A stretch of DNA of 64,000 nt, from positions 30,722 to 94,721 of the forward strand of contig JAJUGE010000006.1 in NCBI GenBank assembly GCA_029268305.1. The letters run 5' to 3'. Under the pieces are notes generated by a model. It was given only the letters and a program-made list of their open reading frames with translations, did no database searches and was not told the DNA's origin. The number at the start of each line of letters is the position of its first letter. The first letter of the stretch is position 1. Positions 9,122 to 17,460 of this stretch are shown here, in pieces. The DNA is from Alphaproteobacteria bacterium. GTDB lineage: Bacteria > Pseudomonadota > Alphaproteobacteria > JAJUGE01. Both the position numbers and the translations under genes were made by a program.

Positions 9122-9124
9122 GCC

Positions 9125-10627
9125 ATGGATCACCTTTCACTCGTTCTCCAGCATCTCTCACAGATCGAGCTCATTCTCCTCCTGCCGCTGGCGGTGCTGG
9201 CGGGGATGGTGATCGGCGCAATTCCGGGGCTGACGTCGACGATGGCGGTCGGCGTGCTGCTGCCGTTTACCCTGTTTCTGGATCCGCTCGTCGGCGTCCT
9301 GATCCTCGTGGGTATTGGGAAGGGCTCGCTCTTCGGCGGCTCGATCTCCGCCATTCTGATGAACGTGCCGGGGACGCCGGCCGCAGCCTGCACGGTGCTG
9401 GACGGCTATCCGCTCGCGCGCAACGGACAGGCGGGGCGCGCGATCGAATGCGCACTCTGGGGGTCCTTCATCGGTGACATGCTCTCGGTCGTGGCCCTCG
9501 TGCTCGTCGCCGGATGGCTGGCCAAGTTCGGGCAGCAGTTCGGGCCGAAGGAGTTCTTCGCCCTAATTCTCCTGTCGCTCATGGTGATTGCGGCCCTGTC
9601 GCAGGACAGCCTGCCGCGCGGCATCTGCGGCGGCCTCTTCGGCATCCTGCTCGGAACGGTCGGCCTCGATCTCGTCAACGCGACCCCGCGCTTCACTTTC
9701 GGGTCGCTGGAGCTCACCGACGGTATTCCGTTCCTGCCGCTCCTGATCGGCCTGTTCGCCCTGCCCGACATCATCGAGCACTACATGAGCAAGGTGCAGG
9801 ACCTCAAGGCGCAGCCGATCGACAGATCGCGCTTCTCCAAGGCCGATTTCCGTCTCACTCTGCCGACGATCCTGAAAGGCAGCACCGTCGGAATCGTAAT
9901 GGGCGCGATCCCCGGGATCGGCGCCACGGCCTCGACCTTCGTCGCCTACGCCGAGGCCAAGCGGAGCGCACCCGACCGGGATCAGTTCGGCAAGGGCGCG
10001 CTTTCCGGCGTCGCGGCGGCCGAGAGCGCAAACTCGGGCACCAAGGCGGCAACCCTGATCCCGCTGCTGGCGCTCGGCGTTCCCGGTGACGTGATCACTG
10101 CGATTCTGCTCGGCGCCTTCTACTTCCACGGGCTGGCACCGGGGCCGCTCCTGTTCCAGAACGACCTGCCGTTCATCCATGCGATGTACATCGCGTTGTT
10201 CTGCGCCGGCTTCTTCATCCTGCTCTGGGGCTACCTGCTGAAGCGCTGGATGACGCCGATCGCATCGGTCCCGCGCGACATGCTCTACCCGCCGATCATG
10301 CTGCTCTGCATCGTCGGCGCCTACGCACTGTCGAACTCGATGTTCGCCGTCTACACGATGTTCCTGTTCGGGATCATGGGCGTCCTCCTGCGGCGCCTGC
10401 GCATTCCCGCACCGACCATCCTGATCGGCTTCGTGCTGTCTTCGCTTCTCGAAGACAACCTCCGCCGCGCGCTGCTGATCTCCCGCGGCGACGTGCTGGA
10501 CCTGTTCTCGGGCCCTCTCGCCCTCACCCTGCACGCCGCTACGGTAATCATCGTGGTGACGGTCGCATGGCGGGCGCTCCGGCGCTCCCGCGTCGGCAAG
10601 GTGGGCTCCCCGGTCGCGCAAGAGTAG
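9125..10627 (+). CDS. tctA: TctA large membrane subunit of tripartite tricarboxylate transporter
   Basis: A 500-residue, highly hydrophobic permease. Family marks: GMVIGAIPGLTSTMAVGVLLP near the N-terminus, GKGSLFGGSISAILMNVPGTPAA, the repeat-half loop GIVMGAIPGIGATASTFVAY and SGVAAAESANSGTKAATLIPLLALGVPGD. These two PGxG...NxPG halves are typical of TctA, which carries the solute across the inner membrane with Na+ or H+. It sits directly after tctB and before a dienelactone hydrolase gene. Transporter type is secure; the solute is not. Confidence 0.95.
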   Translation: MDHLSLVLQHLSQIELILLLPLAVLAGMVIGAIPGLTSTMAVGVLLPFTLFLDPLVGVLILVGIGKGSLFGGSISAILMNVPGTPAAACTVLDGYPLARNGQAGRAIECALWGSFIGDMLSVVALVLVAGWLAKFGQQFGPKEFFALILLSLMVIAALSQDSLPRGICGGLFGILLGTVGLDLVNATPRFTFGSLELTDGIPFLPLLIGLFALPDIIEHYMSKVQDLKAQPIDRSRFSKADFRLTLPTILKGSTVGIVMGAIPGIGATASTFVAYAEAKRSAPDRDQFGKGALSGVAAAESANSGTKAATLIPLLALGVPGDVITAILLGAFYFHGLAPGPLLFQNDLPFIHAMYIALFCAGFFILLWGYLLKRWMTPIASVPRDMLYPPIMLLCIVGAYALSNSMFAVYTMFLFGIMGVLLRRLRIPAPTILIGFVLSSLLEDNLRRALLISRGDVLDLFSGPLALTLHAATVIIVVTVAWRALRRSRVGKVGSPVAQE

Positions 10628-10714
10628 GCGCGCCGCCTCGGAAGGGGTGAGCCCGCGGCTTGCCCCTTCCGCTCCGAAACGGTTCGCGCCAGAGTGTCTC
10701 CGGCGCAATAAGAA

Positions 10715-10745
10715 CACGGCCCGGCGCCATCGGCGTCGGGCCGTG
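10715..10745 (+). promoter_or_regulatory. long hairpin between tctA and dienelactone hydrolase gene
   Basis: A 14-bp stem (outer arm CACGGCCCG with CGGGCCGTG, inner arm GCGCC with GGCGT including one G-T pair) closed by the 3-base loop ATC. It ends five bases before the AGGAGG of the next gene. Without a T-tract it is probably an attenuator or mRNA stabiliser, but a weak terminator of the transporter operon is possible. Confidence 0.5.
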
Positions 10746-10763
10746 CCGTCAGGAGGAATGGCG

Positions 10764-11501
10764 ATGATCGAGGAAACGCTGGACATCCCGACCAGAGACG
10801 GCGGGATGGAGACCTTCACCTGCCGCCCGGAACGGGACGGCCCATACCCGGTCGTGCTGATGCTGATGGATGCGCCGGGCATCCGTGAAGAGCTCCGCGA
10901 CATGGCACGCCGGCTCGCCACCGTCGGCTATTACGTCCTCTTGCCCAACCTCTATTACCGCGCCGGACGCGACACGATCTTCGGTCCCGACGTGCTCGAG
11001 GACGGCAGCGCCGAGCGTGCGCGGATGCGCTCGATCCGAACCAAGATGACGATCCCGCCGGTCATGGAAGATGTCGGCGCGATGTTGGCGTTCGTCGACG
11101 GCAGGGCAGAGGCCAAGCCGGGCCTGATCGGTGTCCACGGCTACTGCATGAGCGGTCCCTACGCCCTCGCCGCCGCCGCCCGCTACCCGGAACGAATAGG
11201 CGCTGCCGCCTCGTTTTATGGCACCTGGCTGGTAAGCGATGCCGAGGAGAGCCCGCACCTGTCGCTCGGCAAGGCGCGTGGCGAACTCTACATCGCCTGC
11301 GCGGAGCATGACGACCTGGCACCGTTGCCCATGGTCGAGGAACTCAGGCAGCTTTTCGAGCAGTCCGGAGCGCCCGGCGAACTGGAGATCTACCCGGGCG
11401 TCCACCACGGGTTCGCCTTCCCGCAGCGCTGGTGCTACGGCAAGCAGGCCGCCGAACGTCACTGGGAGCGGCTGTTGGCGCTCTATCGACGTACGCTCTG
11501 A
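10764..11501 (+). CDS. dienelactone hydrolase-family protein
   Basis: A 245-residue cytoplasmic alpha/beta hydrolase of the dienelactone hydrolase family, which opens lactone or ester bonds with a Cys-His-Asp triad. The nucleophile elbow reads GVHGYCMSGPYAL with Cys in place of Ser; the acid is in CAEHDDLAP and the histidine in GVHHGFAFP. The perfect AGGAGG at 10751-10756 lies 7 bases before the ATG at 10764, favouring it over the ATG at 10758. Its position behind tctCCBA suggests it acts on the imported carboxylate or a downstream product (inference). Related family members often have no dienelactone activity. Confidence 0.88.
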   Translation: MIEETLDIPTRDGGMETFTCRPERDGPYPVVLMLMDAPGIREELRDMARRLATVGYYVLLPNLYYRAGRDTIFGPDVLEDGSAERARMRSIRTKMTIPPVMEDVGAMLAFVDGRAEAKPGLIGVHGYCMSGPYALAAAARYPERIGAAASFYGTWLVSDAEESPHLSLGKARGELYIACAEHDDLAPLPMVEELRQLFEQSGAPGELEIYPGVHHGFAFPQRWCYGKQAAERHWERLLALYRRTL

Positions 11502-11519
11502 CCGGGAGCGGCACAAACG

Positions 11520-11981
11520 TCACGAGATCTTCAGGATCTCCCACTCGCCGGGGCCTGCCTCCACGACCTCTCCTACTTTGCCGCCGAGCAGCGCCTGCGC
11601 CACCGGCGATACGTAGGAAATCGTGCCGCGTCCCGGGTCGGCCTCGTCCTCACCGACGATGCGCCAGGTCCGCTCCGTGCCATCGGGAGCGCGAACGGTC
11701 ACCGTGGATCCGAAGCGGACTTCATCCGTATCGGCGGGGGGCGGCACCACTTCAGCCGTCTGCAGGCGCGCCTGCCAATAGCGCTGATCCCGGGCAATTC
11801 GGGCGAGCTTCGCTGTGTCGCCCTCGCGCTCTGCAGCGATCTCCTCCTCCCGAAGGTTGCGCAGATTTTCCTCGATCTCCGCGAGCCCTTCGGCAGTGAC
11901 CAGGTTGCGATGAGGCGAGATCGGCCGATCCGGCAGGTCTTCCACGCCCTCTTCGTCTTCTCTGGTAAATGCCTTGCTCAT
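11520..11981 (-). CDS. GreA/GreB-family transcription elongation factor
   Basis: A 153-residue protein. The N-terminal half is a charged helical segment (LAEIEENLRNLREEEIAAER...ARIARDQRYWQARLQ) that would form the coiled-coil finger entering the RNA polymerase secondary channel. The C-terminal FKBP-like half ends with GRGTISYVSPVAQALLGGKVGEVVE, the classic Gre end. The start MSKAFTRED resembles GreB. The family rescues stalled polymerase by stimulating transcript cleavage. It diverges from a CMD-family gene across 58 bases. GreA, GreB and Rnk-like paralogues are hard to separate; GreB-like is my best reading. Confidence 0.85.
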   Translation of the reverse strand: MSKAFTREDEEGVEDLPDRPISPHRNLVTAEGLAEIEENLRNLREEEIAAEREGDTAKLARIARDQRYWQARLQTAEVVPPPADTDEVRFGSTVTVRAPDGTERTWRIVGEDEADPGRGTISYVSPVAQALLGGKVGEVVEAGPGEWEILKIS

Positions 11982-12039
11982 GAAGCCACCGCTCGAAAGT
12001 TCCGGTTGCGAGATTAACGAATGAACGGAGGAATGTCTC

Positions 12040-12825
12040 ATGACGGATCGGGAAGAAACAAGGGAACGCGGCCGCACGTTACAGGCAAGGTTATTCCATC
12101 CCGATGAGCAATTCTCGGCGAATTTCTTGGACAGTGTCGTCCCCGGATTCTCCGCCCTTTCGGAAGAGCTTGTCCTCGGCCAGATCTGGTCTCGTGCGGG
12201 TCTGCTGGCGCGAGATCGCATGATCTGCACGCTCGCGGCACTTGGTGCGATCGAGCGCCTGCCCCAGCTCCGCCGCTGCATCCCGGCTGCGCTCGACCTC
12301 GGACTGAGTCCGCGGAGCATCGGCGAGATCCTCCTGCAGAGCGGGCTCTACGGCGGATTCGCGCTCACCGAGAATACCGCCGCCGTCGCACGGGAGGTGT
12401 TCGCCGAGCGCGGTATCCGGGTCGAGGACGATCTGGATCCGGCCGCAACGTCGGACGAGCTTCGGCGCCGCGGCCAGGAGGTGCTTCGACGGCTGCACGG
12501 GGCGCGAGGACAGGAGGGGTACGCCGCCCCGGACAATCCGGTTACCGGCGCTCTCTACGGCCTCGCCATCGAATATGGCTATGGCGTGCTGTGGCATCGC
12601 CCGGGCCTGGAAATCCGCGAGCGGGCGCTGGTCGCGGTCGCTGCCTTCACGGCGCTCCGTCTCGTCGATCAGGTGCGAAAATTCGGTGAATCCGCCCTGA
12701 ACGTCGGCCTTTCCCGCATCGAAGTGCGGGAAGCGGTGATCCAGACGGCGCCGTACAGCGGCTTTCCACCTGCACTGAACGCGCTCGCCGCGCTGAGCCC
12801 GGCGCTCGCGGAAGACACGCCATAA
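12040..12825 (+). CDS. carboxymuconolactone decarboxylase (CMD)-family protein, two-domain
   Basis: A 261-residue protein with two CMD-type helical domains. The first covers roughly residues 40-130 (ARDRMICTLAALGAI, later LLQSGLYGGFALTE), the second roughly 165-255 (REEALV-like segment EIRERALVAVAAFTAL, later QTAPYSGFPPALNAL). Neither has the CxxC of AhpD peroxidases, so a decarboxylase/isomerase-type or non-enzymatic role is more likely. The double-domain form is like 4-carboxymuconolactone decarboxylase-like proteins of aromatic pathways. GGAGG is present upstream of the start. The substrate is unknown. Confidence 0.8.
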   Translation: MTDREETRERGRTLQARLFHPDEQFSANFLDSVVPGFSALSEELVLGQIWSRAGLLARDRMICTLAALGAIERLPQLRRCIPAALDLGLSPRSIGEILLQSGLYGGFALTENTAAVAREVFAERGIRVEDDLDPAATSDELRRRGQEVLRRLHGARGQEGYAAPDNPVTGALYGLAIEYGYGVLWHRPGLEIRERALVAVAAFTALRLVDQVRKFGESALNVGLSRIEVREAVIQTAPYSGFPPALNALAALSPALAEDTP

Positions 12826-12829
12826 CGGC

Positions 12830-14068
12830 TCACGGCTGGCGGCGCGATCCGCGATAGGTCTCGGGAGCGAACAGCGCGAAGGCCAGGCCGATCAGCCCGA
12901 GCAGCGCCGCCGCGAGCACGAGCGCCGCGTCTGGACCGAAGACGTCGACCACCAGCCCGAGCGCGAGCGGCCCGATGACGTAGCCGGAATCGCCAATCAT
13001 GCGGAAAGTGCTCATGGTGCTGGCGTTCAGGCCCGGCGGTGCCGAGTCGGCGGCATAAGCCGCGGGCGCGGCACTGCCGATCGAGCTCGCCATGCCCCAC
13101 ACGAGACACGCGGCAATGAACCAGGCATAGGACGGCGCCAGACAGAACAGCAGCATCGACAGTCCGGCCGTGACCGTTCCGGGCACGATCACCGCCTTAC
13201 GGCCGAACATGTCCACCAACATGCCGGCCGGATACGCGGCGATCAGCCCCATGGCGCTGCCGAGCGCGAGGCCGAAGCCAATCTCGGCCACGGATAGACC
13301 GAGCCGGACGCTGCCGATCACCGGCACGATGGTGAACAGCCCGCCGGTGCGGGCCAGGGCGTTGACCAGCGCCAGAAGGCTTACCAGCACGAAGCCGACG
13401 CGCCGACTCAAGGCGCCGAGTTGGGAGAGGAAAGACGGTCTGGGCCCGGCAGTCCACCCCTCCCGCAACTGCGCCAGGTCTCTGGTCTCGGTGACGAGAA
13501 AGCGGGCGATGGCGGCGGAGACCACCCCCGCAATGCCGTAGGCGACGAAGGGCGCGGCGAGGCCGACATGTTCGGCGAGGAGCCCACCCGGGAACGGCCC
13601 GATTCCGACCGTGAAGATGAAGACGCCCTGGTAGATCGCGATAGCGCGCCCGCGCCGCTCCGGGGTGGTGATGTCGGCGAGGATGATCTGGCCGGTCGTG
13701 AGCATCAGCCCGGCGCCGCACCCCGCGACGAAGCGTGCGACGACGAACTCGGGAAAGCCCGTCGCCGACGCACACCAGACGTTACCCAGCGCCGATACCA
13801 GCCCGCCGAGCGCGAGCGTGGAGCGGCGCCCCATCCAGTCAGACAGATGGCCCGACGGCGTGGCGACCACGAACCGCGCGAGGCCGTAGATCGCCACGGT
13901 CAGTCCGACGGCGGAGACCGACACGCCGAACGACTGCGCATAGAGCGGCAACACCGGAACGATGCCGCCGAAGCCGAGCTGGTTCACGCCGACGAGCACG
14001 CACATCCAGAGGAGGACGCGCCGCTCCGTGCTCATGCCCGTCGCGCGGGCTGATGCCTGCTGCTCCAT
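12830..14068 (-). CDS. MFS transporter
   Basis: A 412-residue major facilitator protein with twelve predicted membrane helices. The loop 2-3 signature GHLSDWMGRRSTLALGG and its second-half counterpart PAGMLVDMFGRKAVIVPG are visible, and helix 4 has VARFVAGCGAGLMLTTGQ, as in drug/proton antiporters of the 12-helix type. It likely exports a small molecule with H+ in. It converges with the CMD gene (5 bases between ends) and precedes the aminotransferase on the minus strand by 20 bases of spacing, so it is probably transcribed with it. No obvious ribosome site before the first ATG; a second Met at 14032 is possible. Confidence 0.88.
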   Translation of the reverse strand: MEQQASARATGMSTERRVLLWMCVLVGVNQLGFGGIVPVLPLYAQSFGVSVSAVGLTVAIYGLARFVVATPSGHLSDWMGRRSTLALGGLVSALGNVWCASATGFPEFVVARFVAGCGAGLMLTTGQIILADITTPERRGRAIAIYQGVFIFTVGIGPFPGGLLAEHVGLAAPFVAYGIAGVVSAAIARFLVTETRDLAQLREGWTAGPRPSFLSQLGALSRRVGFVLVSLLALVNALARTGGLFTIVPVIGSVRLGLSVAEIGFGLALGSAMGLIAAYPAGMLVDMFGRKAVIVPGTVTAGLSMLLFCLAPSYAWFIAACLVWGMASSIGSAAPAAYAADSAPPGLNASTMSTFRMIGDSGYVIGPLALGLVVDVFGPDAALVLAAALLGLIGLAFALFAPETYRGSRRQP

Positions 14069-14088
14069 CGGGATCGGGTGCCGGTCTG

Positions 14089-15459
14089 TCAGAGGTCGCC
14101 GTCTTCCCGCAGCATCGCGAGCGCCTTTCGGAAGGCTTCGATCGTCTCCCCCCGCTCTCGATCGCCGTGGCTGGCGGAAATGATCCCGCCCGGCCGGTTC
14201 GGGATGTCGACGCCGTTGACCAGCAGTGCCAGCCGGAGCTTCCGGACGAGATCCGGCGAGAATCCCTTCAGTTCATCGTACGGAATAGTCGAGGCATCGA
14301 AGCTCGCGGGATTGATCGTCCGTCCCTTCGGATTGGTGAAGATGTGAAAGCCCGAGAACGTGCCGTAGGCGGCCCAGCCGACCTGTTCTTCGGCAAAAAG
14401 ACGATTCAGGTCGCGTCGCAGCGCCTCGCCGTAGGCATTGGCGCGTTCGCAGGCGTCGGTGGTCGCAACCAGATGAAGCGTGGCGGCGCCGGCGGCGGCC
14501 GAGACGGGATTCGCGTTGAACGTCCCCTGGTGCTGGATCTTCTCGCGCCCCGACGCCGGTGCCGCCTCGAAATCGAGCGCGTCGAGAATGTCCTTCCGGC
14601 CGACGATCGCCCCGCCCGGCAGGCCGCCGGCCAGGATCTTCGCCAGGCTGGTGAGGTCGGGGATCACGCCATAGTGCGCCTGGGCACCACCAGGCGAAAC
14701 ACGGAAGCCGGTAACGACCTCGTCGAATACCAGCAGCGTGCCATGGCGCCGGGTCGCCTCTCGCACGGCGGTCAGGTAATTCGGCGAGAGCGGAACCATG
14801 CCGAAGGAGGCGCCGGTCGGCTCGAAGATCACTGCCGCCACGTCCTCCTGCTCCAACGCTGCCACCGTCGCCTCGATGTCCCCAGGTGTCACAAGCACGA
14901 CGTTCTCGGCCACGCCGGGGAGGACTCCGACAGTGGGCGAGCCGTCGAAGTGCGAGCTGAGGCCGGAGGTCATGTGGTCGTGCCAGCCGTGGAAGTGGGT
15001 CTTGAGGCGAAGCACCTTGGCACGACCGGTAAACGCGCGGGCGAGCCTGAGGGCCATGTGCGTCGCCTCGGTGCCGGAGGAGGTGAAGCGAACGCGCTCG
15101 GCGCTCGGCACCAAGTCGCGCACCAGCCGCCCCCAACCGATCTCCGCCTCGTGATTGGCGCCGAAGTGGGTGCCGCGTGCGATCGCCTGCTCGACGGCGG
15201 CCATCACTTCGGGGTGGTTGTGGCCCAGCAGCAGCGCACCATGGCCGCCGTAATAGTCGACATACTCGTTGCCATCGGCATCCCACTTCCGCGGGCCTTC
15301 GGCACGCTCGACATAGATGCCGTAGGGCTTCAGGTGCCTTCCGTCATGGGTGATGCCACTGGGAAAGAGATCCTGCGCCTGTGCCGCAAACCGCTCGGAG
15401 GCGGGCGTGCGCTCTCTGTAGGCGGCCACGATCCGCGAGTTCGTAAGCGTGTCCGGCAT
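14089..15459 (-). CDS. class III (glutamate-1-semialdehyde aminomutase-like) PLP aminotransferase
   Basis: A 456-residue PLP enzyme of the class III aminotransferase family. Seen are the N-terminal YVDYYGGHGALLLGHNHP, the pyridoxal-binding acid in VFDEVVTGFRVSPGGAQ and the Schiff-base lysine context LTSLAKILAGGLPGGAIVG. The layout is closest to glutamate-1-semialdehyde aminomutase relatives, but haem-pathway HemL is unlikely here given the odd neighbours (MFS exporter). It probably transaminates an amino acid or amine in the cytoplasm. GGAGG lies 7 bases before the start. It diverges from the ABC exporter genes. Confidence 0.85.
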   Translation of the reverse strand: MPDTLTNSRIVAAYRERTPASERFAAQAQDLFPSGITHDGRHLKPYGIYVERAEGPRKWDADGNEYVDYYGGHGALLLGHNHPEVMAAVEQAIARGTHFGANHEAEIGWGRLVRDLVPSAERVRFTSSGTEATHMALRLARAFTGRAKVLRLKTHFHGWHDHMTSGLSSHFDGSPTVGVLPGVAENVVLVTPGDIEATVAALEQEDVAAVIFEPTGASFGMVPLSPNYLTAVREATRRHGTLLVFDEVVTGFRVSPGGAQAHYGVIPDLTSLAKILAGGLPGGAIVGRKDILDALDFEAAPASGREKIQHQGTFNANPVSAAAGAATLHLVATTDACERANAYGEALRRDLNRLFAEEQVGWAAYGTFSGFHIFTNPKGRTINPASFDASTIPYDELKGFSPDLVRKLRLALLVNGVDIPNRPGGIISASHGDRERGETIEAFRKALAMLREDGDL

Positions 15460-15591
15460 GGCGCAACCTCCAAATTCCCGAATGGCTTATCCTAGTGTGG
15501 ACGATATGCGTCCGGAAGGCGTCGCCCCTACTATGACAGGAGAGGCCGACCGGCGTGAAATACCCCTGCCCTGCTCCTACATCCTCTGCGC

Positions 15592-17460
15592 ATGACCAGC
15601 TCCTCGGAAACCGCTTCGCGCCTCGACACCGATGTCGAGACCTCATACCGGATCGACGTCTCGAAAATGGATTCGCGGGTGCTGTGGCGGATCACCAGGA
15701 TGGCGTTCCGGCACCGCGCACGTATGACGATAGCCATCGCAGCGACCGTTTGCGCGGCATCGTTCCAGCTTCTCATCCCGCAGTATCTCGGCCAAGCCGT
15801 CGACGAGGCCCGCGGCCTCCTCACCCGAGCCGCCGGGGGAATGGCCGACGCGACCGCCGCCCAGGAGGCGCTGCTTGCGACGGCGTTGCTGCTTCTGGGC
15901 GCGGCGGTGGCGCGTGGGCTGTTCACCATGCTGCAAAACTATCAGGGCGAGGCCGTCGGCCAGCTGATCGGCTACCAGCTACGGCTCGATCTGTACCGAA
16001 AGCTCCAGCAGTTGAGCCTCGCGTGGCACGATCGGGTGCACACCGGCGATCTGATGACCCGCGGGATCATCGACATCGAGGGTGTTCGGCTCTGGGTCGA
16101 CACCGGCATTCTCCGCATGGTCCTGCTCACGATCCTGATCGGCGGCGGCGCCGTCGTTCTGTTGAGGAACGACCTCGTCCTCGGGCTGGTCGCGCTCAGC
16201 TTCGTGCCGGTGGTCGGGATCCGCGCCTCGTTCGCCCGGCTGAAGCTGCGCGACACCTGGATCGCGCTTCAGGACCAGATGTCGCTGCTGACCAAGGTGA
16301 TGGAGGAGAACCTGGGCGGCATTCGCGTCGTGCGCGCCTTCGCCGCTCAGGACCACGAGCTTCGCCGCTATGACCGCGTCGCCGACGAGGCGCTGCGCAC
16401 CGCGAGCCGCCGCGTCAGGCTGTTCGTCCTGTCGACGACGCAGATGACCTTCGTCTACTTCCTCGCCATGGGAGCCACCCTCTGGATCGGCGGCGCCAAG
16501 GTGGTGGCGGGCGACATCACCCTCGGCCAACTCGCCGAAGCGCTCGCCTTCATGCTCATTCTGCAGATGCCGGTGCGGCAGATCGGATGGATGATCAATT
16601 CGATCGCGCGCGCCTCCACCTGCGGCGGCCGCCTGTTCAACGTGATCGACCTGCAGCCTTCGATCGCTGATGCGCCCGGCGCGAAGCCTCTCCGCGTGAC
16701 GCAGGGCCGGGTCCGATTCTCGAACGTGGATTTCCGCTATCCGGCACAGGCGCGGGACGACCGCACTTTGACCGGCATCGACTTCGAAGTCGGGCCGGGA
16801 AAGATGCTCGGCATCGTCGGCCCGCCCGGTTCCGGCAAGACCACGATCGCCCATTTGCTCGGTCGCTACTATGACGTGACCGCCGGCTCGATCACCATCG
16901 ACGGCCAGGACATCCGTGAGGTGACGGTCGATTCGCTGCGGAGCGCGGTCAGCATCGTGCAGCAGGAGCCGTTCCTCTTCACCGCCAGCCTCGATCACAA
17001 CATCGCCTACGGCAACCCGTGGGCCGAGCGCCGCACCATCGAGCGCTCGGCGGGGATCGCGCAGCTCCACAACTACATCCGCAGCCTGCCGGAGGACTAC
17101 CGGACCTTGGTCGGCGAGCGGGGCGTCTCGCTCTCCGGCGGACAGCGCCAACGTCTCTCGATCGCCCGCGCGATCCTCCCCGAATCCCGGATCCTTGTCT
17201 TCGACGATTCGACGGCCGCCGTCGATGCCGCCACCGAGAGTCAAATTCGCGCAGCCCTCGGCGAGATCGCGAGGGACCGTGCCGTGATCGTCATCGCGCA
17301 CCGCCTGACATCGCTCATGCAGGCCGACGAGATCCTCTTCCTCGAACGGGGACGGGTTGTCGAACGCGGCAGCCATGCGGATTTGATGGCGGCCGGTGGG
17401 CGGTATCGGGAGCTCTACGAGCTGCAGACGCGCTCCTCGGATGTCGAGGTCTCGGCATGA
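15592..17460 (+). CDS. ABC exporter half-transporter, degenerate Walker B (subunit 1)
   Basis: A 622-residue fused membrane and ATP-binding protein of the MsbA/MDR exporter type. About six helices fill residues 30-330, followed by the ATPase domain: Walker A GPPGSGKTT, Q-loop VQQEPFLF, signature LSGGQRQRLSIARA, Walker B ILVFDDSTAAVD and switch His in IVIAHRLTS. The catalytic Glu after Walker B is replaced by Asp539, as in the non-hydrolysing site of heterodimeric exporters. Its stop codon overlaps the start of the second half-transporter by 4 bases. The two very probably form one heterodimer. The substrate (lipid, drug or peptide) is unknown. Confidence 0.93.
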   Translation: MTSSSETASRLDTDVETSYRIDVSKMDSRVLWRITRMAFRHRARMTIAIAATVCAASFQLLIPQYLGQAVDEARGLLTRAAGGMADATAAQEALLATALLLLGAAVARGLFTMLQNYQGEAVGQLIGYQLRLDLYRKLQQLSLAWHDRVHTGDLMTRGIIDIEGVRLWVDTGILRMVLLTILIGGGAVVLLRNDLVLGLVALSFVPVVGIRASFARLKLRDTWIALQDQMSLLTKVMEENLGGIRVVRAFAAQDHELRRYDRVADEALRTASRRVRLFVLSTTQMTFVYFLAMGATLWIGGAKVVAGDITLGQLAEALAFMLILQMPVRQIGWMINSIARASTCGGRLFNVIDLQPSIADAPGAKPLRVTQGRVRFSNVDFRYPAQARDDRTLTGIDFEVGPGKMLGIVGPPGSGKTTIAHLLGRYYDVTAGSITIDGQDIREVTVDSLRSAVSIVQQEPFLFTASLDHNIAYGNPWAERRTIERSAGIAQLHNYIRSLPEDYRTLVGERGVSLSGGQRQRLSIARAILPESRILVFDDSTAAVDAATESQIRAALGEIARDRAVIVIAHRLTSLMQADEILFLERGRVVERGSHADLMAAGGRYRELYELQTRSSDVEVSA

